Shown here: positions 16,685-25,221 of the stretch, in pieces
Layout: every line of letters starts with the position of its first letter
How positions within the stretch are numbered: position 1 is the stretch's first letter
Source: Bdellovibrionales bacterium
GTDB taxonomy: Bacteria; Bdellovibrionota; Bacteriovoracia; Bacteriovoracales; Bacteriovoracaceae
Length of the DNA stretch: 64,000 nt
Reading direction: 5' to 3'
Assembly: GCA_018646675.1 (NCBI GenBank)
Contig: JABGUH010000042.1
Span: forward strand, 80,872 to 144,871
Translations under genes and position numbers: made by a program
Notes under the pieces: generated by a model
Told to the model about the DNA's origin: nothing
What the model saw: the letters and a program-made list of their open reading frames with translations, nothing else
The model's database searches: none

Positions 16685-19573
16685 CTAATTTCCTCTACGT
16701 CCCATAATAATTCCTCCTGGAGGATAGCTATACTTCAAGAGTGGTAGTGCCTTTTTAGAGTCAACAAGATATTTAAATCCAGCAGCGGCAAGGATTCGAT
16801 TATTAACAATTTTGTTCCTAACCTCCACTTTATAGTCATCAGCCTTCTGCTCTAGCATTAATGCCAACTTACTCATACTGCCCTTGAAAGAAGCAATAAA
16901 CTCAGGTGTCTTATCCTGCGGAGTGAACTCCCTGATCTCTGTGGCCAGACCATGTAAAGAATCAATCAAGACCTCATAGGCTCGAACCGTTCCAATTCCA
17001 GATCCGATTTTCATAATATCCAGAGAGTGAGCGAGAATACGTGAAATAATTCTATTTTTCTTTGCCAATAGCTGATTATAGACTTTGGCTGGAAATCTAA
17101 ATCCAATTGCATTTAAACTGCTTTTAAGAATGTTAAGCTTTTTCAGCTCCATCTGGGCGACCACGTCCAGCCCCTTCAGCGGAACTGGTGCCCTATTTTT
17201 GACACTATAAAGGTAGTATTTTCTAATTAAAGGGTTAAGTTTTACAGCCTTACTCTTTTGCCCCTGGTCAATATACCTCTGCTTGATATCTCCCCAGTGA
17301 GAGATCAGATCGGGCCACAACTTTTTACTTTTTCCTAATTGCCGCAAAACGGCAATCGTCGGCTGCCACTCACCACGATTTAGCATCGCTTTTAAGTAAT
17401 CAAGTTTTGCCTGTTTGATCGACGATTTGGGAATTCTACACTGCTCTCCACGAGCGATGACCTTCTTTGCCTCTTTAACTTTTCCATCACTTAGAAAGAC
17501 AACGTAGGCATTTTTAAAAAAAACTTTTTTATCAGCACTCTTAAATTTACATAGACGATCAAAAATCAAGGATGAAAGTGTCGCTGACTCATTAAAGTGC
17601 TGCTGGTTGAAAAGGTCTGTACTAATCGACAAAAATTGCTTGCGAAACTCTTTAACATTGCTAGCTGACATATGTTTTATTGCTCGCAGAGACCACTCAT
17701 AAGACCTTTTACCGTCTCCAAGCTGATGAAATAAACGGGCAATATTGAACGCTGCTATTCGCATCGCCTCCAACGATCCCCCCTTAGTATTATTTTTCTG
17801 ATAAATATCTGCATATGCCTGTAGCGCCCCCTTCCAGTTTTTCTTATCCTCTAATCCATCCGGCGTCTGAAATTGCATTTGGGTGTAGACATACCTAATA
17901 CGTTTTAAAAATTTTGGACTCGCTTTAAACTCACCTTTATTTACTAATTGCAACCAACGTGTGATCGCAGTCAAATCGCCAGCTTGTCGATAGTACTCAG
18001 TAACTTCTGCAAGCATCGCCTCCTGTTTACTGAAATCTCGTGGAAAGTTAAGGCGAAATCTCAACATCATCTTCTCTGCCGCCTCTAACTTTTTCTGAGC
18101 AATCAGTAGTGCAAACTGGCGCTGGTATATATGATAGGATTTTTTTCCCTTGGGATATTCCAATAAGAAATAGTTGTAAACGTGCATTAACTTATCATCA
18201 CGATCCTTCTGACTCATTCTACGCTTGTCTGATATCGTGGCCATCATCCCATCCAAAGAGGTTTTGATGATCTTGCGGTTCTTCGTTTTCTTTGCTGCTA
18301 GGTAACTCTTCTCATAGAGTGAATATGCCTCCGGATACTCTTTAGCTGCATAGAGTGTCTCCCCTGCCAATAACTGGTGTCGAGCCTGTTTAGAGGGCTC
18401 CATCTCAGCCAAAAGAAGAAAAGCCTCTACTGCCTGCCGCGCACGTTTGGCCTTAACCTTGGGTCGACGACGATAGTATTTACCTACAACCTGTTTTTGC
18501 AATAATGCAGAGATTCGCTTTAGTTGAAATATTAACTCTTGGTGTCTCTCATCTCCCAGCTCTTGTTGACGCCCAATATCTCTCTGGCGTTTAGCAACAC
18601 TTAACTGCTTTGATAGTTTTCCGTGCTTTCCATATAACTTTAAAAGAAAGTTATTGACCTGTATCTCCTCTTCCAATGACTGCTTGTGCCGTAATGCGGC
18701 TGCCATCGCTTGTTCTGCCGCAGCAAATTTTCCCTGTGTAACAAGGTGCTTTCCAAGCTCCAACAGATGAGATGAGATATTACTACCAATTGACCGGTAA
18801 AACGCGATCGCCTGCTCAACTTGACCTGCCTCACTATAAAAGAGTGCTAAGTCCCGAGAAACAAAACGGCTCATATCAATGTACTTTGATGAGTTGCTCC
18901 TTTTATAAACCTCCTTCATCAAACTAATCGCCTGCTTGTACTTTTTGGTTCTAAAAAAGCACCATGCAAGGTTGAATCCGTCCTTGGTCCACCACTGATC
19001 ATTGCTAAATTTTAAAGCTTGTTGATAGCGGGGAATGGCGCGATTGTAATCACCGCGATTATAGTAAATATCACCCAGTGATGCTTGAGCTTTGGCATGC
19101 ATCACAGAGCCACGCTTAAGATGTTTTTCCGCCAATTTAAAATATTTAAATGACTGCTTATGCTTATTAAACTCTTTCGAGTTATAAGCTAAAATGTAAT
19201 AAACCTCACCAATCCCTTTGAATTTTTTAAAATGTCGTAATATTGCTTGGGCGGTTTTTTGAGCCTGCTTAAACAGGTTGGTCGATTTCTTAAAATATTG
19301 ACTCTTGCGTCCCCCCCTCCTTTTTTTAGCAGGGATTGATAGATATGCTTGATTCTCCTGATCCTTGATAATCCGCGCCTTTTCCAGCAGTAGCTCTGCA
19401 ACTCTCAAGCGTAGCCGTGGATCGCGATTACCACTCTGCTGATTTAGACGGCTTACTTCACTTAACTCTTGATCGATTACCTCTAATAATGCAATCCGAC
19501 GGTCCGCCGCAAAAAGATTATTACACACTATAAAAATGCTAATTAACAAATATGTCGTTACTATATTTCTCAT
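16685..19573 (-). CDS. gltD: large periplasmic TPR protein, GltD/AgmU-like
   Basis: A 962-residue exported protein: signal peptide to about residue 22 (ends NNLFAA), then TPR-like helical pairs along almost the whole length, clearest at residues 125-290 (AQASLGDIYYNRGDYNRAI) and 390-480. No catalytic motif is seen. Size, export and position match GltD (AgmU), the long periplasmic TPR component of the Myxococcus gliding complex that may bridge inner- and outer-membrane parts. Its ATG overlaps the stop of the upstream gene (ATGA) and its stop is 1 bp from the GltE-like start, so these genes are translated as a coupled block. Confidence 0.72.
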   Translation of the reverse strand: MRNIVTTYLLISIFIVCNNLFAADRRIALLEVIDQELSEVSRLNQQSGNRDPRLRLRVAELLLEKARIIKDQENQAYLSIPAKKRRGGRKSQYFKKSTNLFKQAQKTAQAILRHFKKFKGIGEVYYILAYNSKEFNKHKQSFKYFKLAEKHLKRGSVMHAKAQASLGDIYYNRGDYNRAIPRYQQALKFSNDQWWTKDGFNLAWCFFRTKKYKQAISLMKEVYKRSNSSKYIDMSRFVSRDLALFYSEAGQVEQAIAFYRSIGSNISSHLLELGKHLVTQGKFAAAEQAMAAALRHKQSLEEEIQVNNFLLKLYGKHGKLSKQLSVAKRQRDIGRQQELGDERHQELIFQLKRISALLQKQVVGKYYRRRPKVKAKRARQAVEAFLLLAEMEPSKQARHQLLAGETLYAAKEYPEAYSLYEKSYLAAKKTKNRKIIKTSLDGMMATISDKRRMSQKDRDDKLMHVYNYFLLEYPKGKKSYHIYQRQFALLIAQKKLEAAEKMMLRFRLNFPRDFSKQEAMLAEVTEYYRQAGDLTAITRWLQLVNKGEFKASPKFLKRIRYVYTQMQFQTPDGLEDKKNWKGALQAYADIYQKNNTKGGSLEAMRIAAFNIARLFHQLGDGKRSYEWSLRAIKHMSASNVKEFRKQFLSISTDLFNQQHFNESATLSSLIFDRLCKFKSADKKVFFKNAYVVFLSDGKVKEAKKVIARGEQCRIPKSSIKQAKLDYLKAMLNRGEWQPTIAVLRQLGKSKKLWPDLISHWGDIKQRYIDQGQKSKAVKLNPLIRKYYLYSVKNRAPVPLKGLDVVAQMELKKLNILKSSLNAIGFRFPAKVYNQLLAKKNRIISRILAHSLDIMKIGSGIGTVRAYEVLIDSLHGLATEIREFTPQDKTPEFIASFKGSMSKLALMLEQKADDYKVEVRNKIVNNRILAAAGFKYLVDSKKALPLLKYSYPPGGIIMGRRGN

Positions 19574-21012
19574 TGTCTACACTCAGATCGAAGGGCAAAA
19601 ACATAATCTCCAAGTTCATCAGCCCAGAATTCGCCGTTAAAATTCCAAAAATATTGTTTCTCATTGCGCAGCAGGTGCTGGAAATCGCCTCTTTTGCCAT
19701 CTGTATCACTTACATTCATGTAGATATCCGATTTTCTTCGGGAAAGAACCTCTAGCTTGATATAACTCATATTTACTAACATCTTTTTAAAATCCCGAGC
19801 TTGCTGACGAAATACTTTTTGAGCATACGCTCCAATCAGATCACGCTGTAGCAGAAGAGCGCTTTGTAAATTACTTTTGACCTCTTTTTTAAACTTATCT
19901 GCTGGAAATGATTTTAATACCGCAAACTCATCCCTTCCTCCCTGAAAAGCGATTAGCATCTCGCCGTAAGCGGGATCTCTAATGATCGACTCCACAATTT
20001 TATCTATGATTTTTCCCTTTCCTTTCGCACCCTCCGTTCTACTTTTGGTTAGTAGATAGAAATGTCGATAGTCACGGTAATGATTTTTTACATATTTAAT
20101 CAATTGATCACTTTTTTTCTTATGCTTATTATAAAAGGTATCAACCGCATTTCTTGCATCATCCCATAGGCATAATTCTAGGTAGGTTAATGCTTTTAGT
20201 ACCTCAATTTCCGGGTTTACAATGTGGGTAAAGATAGGTGCTTTGTAGGTGACCAACTTACCTAGAGTCCGATTATAATCTTTAAGATAGAAGCTATTCC
20301 ACGCCTCCTCGAAAAGAATTTCCGGCCAAATATGCGAACCCTTCTCTAGATCAAGATAATTAAGATTGGCATCTTGATAATTGCCGTAAGAAAATGTGGA
20401 TCGCGCTACCCCAACCAAACAGTAGTCTCTAGTAATCGTCAACTGTCTTTTCTTCTGACCAGTCAAACCACCTTTTTTCAGTGCCAAGTTGCTGCGAGCA
20501 ATACATATTTGATAACTTTTTGCTGCATCTTTATGTTGCTTTAATATTGTTTCAATACTTGCTGTGATCATTAAAGCGAAGGGCTTTATCGAGTGGGTCA
20601 TCGGAATGCCTGACCGCAACTCTTTCAGCGCAGCTTTAAATTTTCTTTGACGGAATAGTTTTTTGCTAAGTACATAGCGAATGGTAGGTGTATTAATTCT
20701 TGCAAGAACATTAATTGGCATAACCTCAAATTGTCTAATGCCAACACGATCGACCAATCGCTCTACCAGGCGATCCAACTGATCACTTTTAAACTTAGGA
20801 AATCTGACTAGATACTCTTTTAAAAATGGCACTGCCGCAAAGTATAACCCACTCTTAGTTAACTCTCTGGAAATTGCAAAAAGAGACTTATAACTGCTCT
20901 TATTGCTTCTACTGTAATAGTGCTTGCGTGCATCATTATACCCAGCATAAGAGTTAACCGCTCCCAGACTGAGCAGTAAGGTAACAACAATGATAGAGAG
21001 TGTTTTGCTCAC
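19570..21012 (-). CDS. gltC: periplasmic TPR protein, GltC-like
   Basis: 480 residues starting at GTG, with AGGA about 9 nt upstream. A signal peptide (to about residue 23, ending NSYA) precedes an all-helical region of TPR/Sel1-like repeats (AFALMITASIETILKQHKDAAKSYQ; ILFEEAWNSFYLKDYNRTLG). The C-terminal 60 residues differ, with strands and aromatic residues (EKQYFWNFNGEFWADELGDYV). The C-terminal motif and placement upstream of the GltD-like gene fit GltC of gliding clusters, but the call rests mainly on context. Confidence 0.68.
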   Translation of the reverse strand: MSKTLSIIVVTLLLSLGAVNSYAGYNDARKHYYSRSNKSSYKSLFAISRELTKSGLYFAAVPFLKEYLVRFPKFKSDQLDRLVERLVDRVGIRQFEVMPINVLARINTPTIRYVLSKKLFRQRKFKAALKELRSGIPMTHSIKPFALMITASIETILKQHKDAAKSYQICIARSNLALKKGGLTGQKKRQLTITRDYCLVGVARSTFSYGNYQDANLNYLDLEKGSHIWPEILFEEAWNSFYLKDYNRTLGKLVTYKAPIFTHIVNPEIEVLKALTYLELCLWDDARNAVDTFYNKHKKKSDQLIKYVKNHYRDYRHFYLLTKSRTEGAKGKGKIIDKIVESIIRDPAYGEMLIAFQGGRDEFAVLKSFPADKFKKEVKSNLQSALLLQRDLIGAYAQKVFRQQARDFKKMLVNMSYIKLEVLSRRKSDIYMNVSDTDGKRGDFQHLLRNEKQYFWNFNGEFWADELGDYVFALRSECRQ

Positions 21013-21034
21013 TGCATTTATCCTATTGTAAAAG

Positions 21035-21769
21035 CTAGAAACTATATCCTAACGCAAGTGATAGATCATAGTTGGCATAGAATGTCTTATCACTACTAGT
21101 TGCCGTTGAAATTGCCTTTTGAGCCTGATAGTGCATTACAGTCAAATCCATTCGCACATCAAAGCTACGATTAATAAAAAATTTCAGTCCAGTCCCCCAG
21201 ATCAGCGCAGTATGTGACTCCGTTTGAAATTGAGGGTTGAGGGTTCCAATTAACTCCTCACGATTATTTGTCTCTTCCAGCTTGGCCAACCCTACTCCCA
21301 ACAACCAGTCCAAATAGACAATCTTATTAAAAGTGTTAACCTTTGCGTAGAATGGTGACCAGATCACCATCCCCCCCATATAGCTATTGACCATTCTTCT
21401 AAATGGTACTGATCCTGACCCACCACCATTATTACGTACCGATTTTGCACTGCTATTTTCAGTAGACTCAGTTTTTGCGTAGAGAAACTCCATTCCCCAA
21501 TCTTCCATAAAGAAATGTGTTGCTCTAACTTGAGCTGCGTATGCATCAACAAAGGAGCCGGAAGTAGTCATTCCTCCGCCAACATGTAAAAACACCTTGC
21601 CTCGTTTTCTAAACTTACGATTTTGTAAAACATAGACCTCTTTGTCCTGATCTAACCAAGAGAAATCATACGTTGATGACTCGCCTGCGCTCAATTTTTC
21701 TGGCAAACAAAAAAACGAGACCAAAAGAAGGGTAAACAGTAGTGGAAAGTGCAACATCCTTTTTACCAT
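21035..21769 (-). CDS. outer-membrane beta-barrel protein of gliding cluster (CglE/GltB type)
   Basis: About 244 residues with a signal peptide ending EKLSAG. The mature protein alternates hydrophobic and polar residues in strands (GKVFLHVGGGMTTSG, ALIWGTGLKFFINRSFDVRMDL) and ends in LSLALGYSF, a C-terminal aromatic typical of BamA-inserted barrels. Small outer-membrane barrels of this type accompany GltC/D/E genes in myxobacteria and Bdellovibrio. I chose the ATG at 21769, with AGGA about 8 nt upstream; the longest frame begins with GTG at 21808 and would bury the signal peptide. It is the first gene of the operon. Confidence 0.75.
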   Translation of the reverse strand: MVKRMLHFPLLFTLLLVSFFCLPEKLSAGESSTYDFSWLDQDKEVYVLQNRKFRKRGKVFLHVGGGMTTSGSFVDAYAAQVRATHFFMEDWGMEFLYAKTESTENSSAKSVRNNGGGSGSVPFRRMVNSYMGGMVIWSPFYAKVNTFNKIVYLDWLLGVGLAKLEETNNREELIGTLNPQFQTESHTALIWGTGLKFFINRSFDVRMDLTVMHYQAQKAISTATSSDKTFYANYDLSLALGYSF

Positions 21770-21888
21770 AGTTAGCATCCTGCTATACGATTGACTGTTA
21801 AACGGCACCGCGATTCAATCAATGACTTCGCAATGCACTGTACTTGTTACCTTAATATTATCACAGCTATAACTCCACGCAACTGGAA

Positions 21889-24800
21889 CTAGATGCCCGG
21901 CGTGCAAATATTTCTAAAACGACAGATATGACAGTGTGAAGCATTCTTAAGGTATAGACAATTTAGATTACTCCATACCCGACCAAGCGCCTTGCATATT
22001 CCAGGGTAATCACACTGATGATCATAAACTGTTTGTTGATCGAGATAGATAATTTTCAGAGTAATTTGATCTGCTATTTTTGTCTCACCAGAAGTATAAA
22101 GTGCAAAAGCATAAAGCTGTAGCTGAAAGATATAGATCTCCTGTCTCTCAGGTGTACAGCTTCCGGTCTTGTAATCCCAAATCTGACAACCATCAGAAGA
22201 TAGAATAATCATATCAGGGGTGCCAGAGATCATATAATCAAAAAGATGGAATGTTCTTCCTCGCTCAATGATCATCTCAGATCGATCCCAGCACGAGGCA
22301 ATTATCTTAGAGGCCCACTCTAAAGCCTTATAGTCCACCGCATTTTGAGTAGAAAGGTCGGGTTCCTCTCGTAACGCATAGGAGGCTAGCAAATCATGCA
22401 GGCGCGTTCCTCTTAGGGCGCTACTTACGCCATCTGAAGGGCTTGCTCCACTAGAATTTTTCTCGGAAGATCTCTTGTTGGGGGCGATAATCTCCTCCAA
22501 CTGCTCCGTATCCTCTTCCTCCAGACGACAGATGTTTTGCAGATAGAATTTGTGTGGACACTCTGCCAATGAGAGCAAACGGGTAACAGACAACTCTGGA
22601 ATGGCTACCATCACCTCTGCATCTTCAATCATGCGCCAGCCAATACCTAGCGGGTCAAGATGAAAGATTGGAGGCAAAGATGATTTGGTTAATGCTTGGG
22701 GACTCAATTCCGAGCAACTATAATCCTTACCCTCAATATTTTCATACTCAATTCTACACTCCGATGAGAACTGGCCAGTAACTGTCCTTAATCCATTAAT
22801 CCAACTATTTTTTCCGCTGCTCTGTGGTTTTGTACCTAGCTTGATATCTATCCAGGACAGTGATGACACAGCTCTGGTGCAAGCAACATAGAGTAACCTT
22901 TTTTTCTCTGAAAAGCTTTTTTTACCATTTAATATACTCTCTAACAGGTAGTAAGGTGAGCGAAAGATTAGCTTGCTGCCAACTCCCGCTTTCCACTTGA
23001 AGCTAGCAGGTATGGTTCCCATGGTTCCACCATCGGCCATCGCTCTCCCGTTGGTATGAATCCCACCAAGGATTACATTATCAAACTCCAATCCTTTAGA
23101 TGAGTGCACTGTCATTATAACGACTGAACGTGGTTCATTTCCAAAGTGAAAATCATAGGAGTAAGTTTCACGATCCTGTCCGCTGGTCAGCTGATAAGAT
23201 AGTGCCTGATAATTATCTCCCTCCATCTGACAGATCGATTCTAAATGTTCCATGTTATTGCGATAATTAGCACTTGATATTCCAGCGACAAATAGCATCT
23301 TTTGAAAAGAGTGATAGATTCCACTAACTCTGGTCTGAAGAAAAAAGTCATCAATCATCTGCCGTAACTGATCCGGAATGGGAATTCCCAAAATCTCCAG
23401 ATAGGCTGAAATCACCAATACGCTGTAATTTTTTTGGGGCATCTCACTCTCTAGTTCACATCCAATGTCCACCAGCTGTTGAAAAATACCGATTAACGGA
23501 TCATCCTTAAATGGAATTTTCACCTGAGCGATAAATGGAGTCTGCTGGTCAATCAATCGGCTAATTAAATGGCGGGAGGGTGCCAACTTTAAATATAGTA
23601 CTGCTATCTTCTCTCCTCGACTGCACCTATTTAGAAGTGTCAATATCTGATCAAAGATAGCATCAGCTTCATAGCGATCCATCTGTGAACTACTCAGTCG
23701 ACTTAAGTCCTCCCTCTCTTCTATCTCACAAGGACGAACAAAAATTTTCTGTTCACTGTCGTGCTCAGACAGTTGGTCCGGTGAACATTGTGAGTCGAAA
23801 TCCACGGCAAAAGAGTCCGTGCCGCAAAATCCCTCTCCAAGTGGAAGTAAATTAGCAAAAAGCAAATTGTTAAAATTGGTTACCTGCGGTGCTGAGCGAT
23901 AATTGTTGGCCAGTGATAAATTATTAGCTATCAGTTTTTGGCACTGTTGAAAGACGGCCAACTCTCCTCCGCGAAACCCATAAATTGCCTGTTTAATATC
24001 ACCCACTCCGAATATTTTATTAAGATCCCCTCCGGTGATTGCTCTAACGATCTCAAACTGAACTGGCGAGGTATCTTGAAATTCATCAATAATAAAATAG
24101 TTAAATTGATGCCCGATTCTGGTCGCCACTTCGTCACTTTTTAAGGCGGCACTCACCAAATACTCCAGATCAGAGAATGTCAATAATTGGGCATGAGCAT
24201 ATTCCCGTTTGGCAAACTTAACTAGTTGATGGAATTTGGCCTGCCATGAGTTAAATTGATCTCTACGCTCAAAAAAGGCGATGAGATCATCACAAACCCG
24301 GGCAAATTTACCCTTGAAAATTTTATACTGATCAAAAAATGAGTCTATCTCACCTAAACCCAACCTTTTTAGCGGTGATCTAACTCCTTTGTGCCGTTTA
24401 AAGAACTCTACTGTAAGTTTGAGATCATTTGCATCACTCGGGTAGACAATCTGCTGGCGTAATTGATTGAATTCAGCGATTAACTGATACCATTTTTTAC
24501 TATGATAATCATGATAATCGTTTTCAATATTAATCGGCATGCTAACTAGATTCTCACATCCAAGCAGGGTCCATAGTTCCCAAAAGTACTCTTTATGATT
24601 AAATGAACTCAGTTCACAACCAGCACTCTCTTCCCAGGCAAACCTGAGCTCTGCGCGCTCAAATATTTTTTTAAGCGCACCAACCAACTCCCGACGTCGG
24701 TCTAGAAATGAGTTATACAAATCTGAATCACCTTGATGGTCATTCCTCTCTTGACTGTACTCTAACCAACTATCAACTATCATACCAAGCTTCTTCTTAA

Positions 24801-25221
24801 ACTCCTGTTCCGACGTAATGGAGATTTGAGGAGTTGCCTGTGGCAGATATCCACCAGATAGTAATTTACTGCAAAATCCATGAATTGTTCCCACGAAGAG
24901 ATGGTCAACACTTTGGTTGATTGCAACGTGAAGTGCACTGCTATCTGGAAATTCTCCGGATACTCTGGATTTAAATCGCAGCATAATCTCACTTGCCGCT
25001 TTTTTAGTAAATGTCATAACCACTATGCCATCAAGGTACTGCTCTAAACGAGCAATCCACTCAGCATCAATATTATCATCCTCCTGATTGATATAATTTT
25101 TTATCAGATAAATGAGGTGCTCGATAATGACAAAGGTCTTACCTGATCCTGCACCTGCGCTAAGGAGAACCCCACCGGTATGCTCAATCGCCAATAGTTG
25201 TTCTGGATTCGGTGCTCTCAT
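21889..25221 (-). CDS. addA: AddA/RecB-like helicase-nuclease
   Basis: An 1110-residue UvrD/Rep-superfamily helicase fused to a RecB-type nuclease, for double-strand-break end processing. Walker A is AGAGSGKT (22-29); FIIDEFQDTSPVQ and VMTVHSSKGLEFDNVIL are further helicase motifs. The C-terminal nuclease has GTRLHDLL, GTPDM and IWDYKTGS. Unusually for AddA, four cysteines frame the nuclease (ECPHKFYL upstream, then CHICRFRNIC at the end), the pattern of an iron-staple 4Fe-4S cluster. The ATG overlaps the upstream addB-like stop, so the two subunits are coupled. Confidence 0.9.
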   Translation of the reverse strand: MRAPNPEQLLAIEHTGGVLLSAGAGSGKTFVIIEHLIYLIKNYINQEDDNIDAEWIARLEQYLDGIVVMTFTKKAASEIMLRFKSRVSGEFPDSSALHVAINQSVDHLFVGTIHGFCSKLLSGGYLPQATPQISITSEQEFKKKLGMIVDSWLEYSQERNDHQGDSDLYNSFLDRRRELVGALKKIFERAELRFAWEESAGCELSSFNHKEYFWELWTLLGCENLVSMPINIENDYHDYHSKKWYQLIAEFNQLRQQIVYPSDANDLKLTVEFFKRHKGVRSPLKRLGLGEIDSFFDQYKIFKGKFARVCDDLIAFFERRDQFNSWQAKFHQLVKFAKREYAHAQLLTFSDLEYLVSAALKSDEVATRIGHQFNYFIIDEFQDTSPVQFEIVRAITGGDLNKIFGVGDIKQAIYGFRGGELAVFQQCQKLIANNLSLANNYRSAPQVTNFNNLLFANLLPLGEGFCGTDSFAVDFDSQCSPDQLSEHDSEQKIFVRPCEIEEREDLSRLSSSQMDRYEADAIFDQILTLLNRCSRGEKIAVLYLKLAPSRHLISRLIDQQTPFIAQVKIPFKDDPLIGIFQQLVDIGCELESEMPQKNYSVLVISAYLEILGIPIPDQLRQMIDDFFLQTRVSGIYHSFQKMLFVAGISSANYRNNMEHLESICQMEGDNYQALSYQLTSGQDRETYSYDFHFGNEPRSVVIMTVHSSKGLEFDNVILGGIHTNGRAMADGGTMGTIPASFKWKAGVGSKLIFRSPYYLLESILNGKKSFSEKKRLLYVACTRAVSSLSWIDIKLGTKPQSSGKNSWINGLRTVTGQFSSECRIEYENIEGKDYSCSELSPQALTKSSLPPIFHLDPLGIGWRMIEDAEVMVAIPELSVTRLLSLAECPHKFYLQNICRLEEEDTEQLEEIIAPNKRSSEKNSSGASPSDGVSSALRGTRLHDLLASYALREEPDLSTQNAVDYKALEWASKIIASCWDRSEMIIERGRTFHLFDYMISGTPDMIILSSDGCQIWDYKTGSCTPERQEIYIFQLQLYAFALYTSGETKIADQITLKIIYLDQQTVYDHQCDYPGICKALGRVWSNLNCLYLKNASHCHICRFRNICTPGI

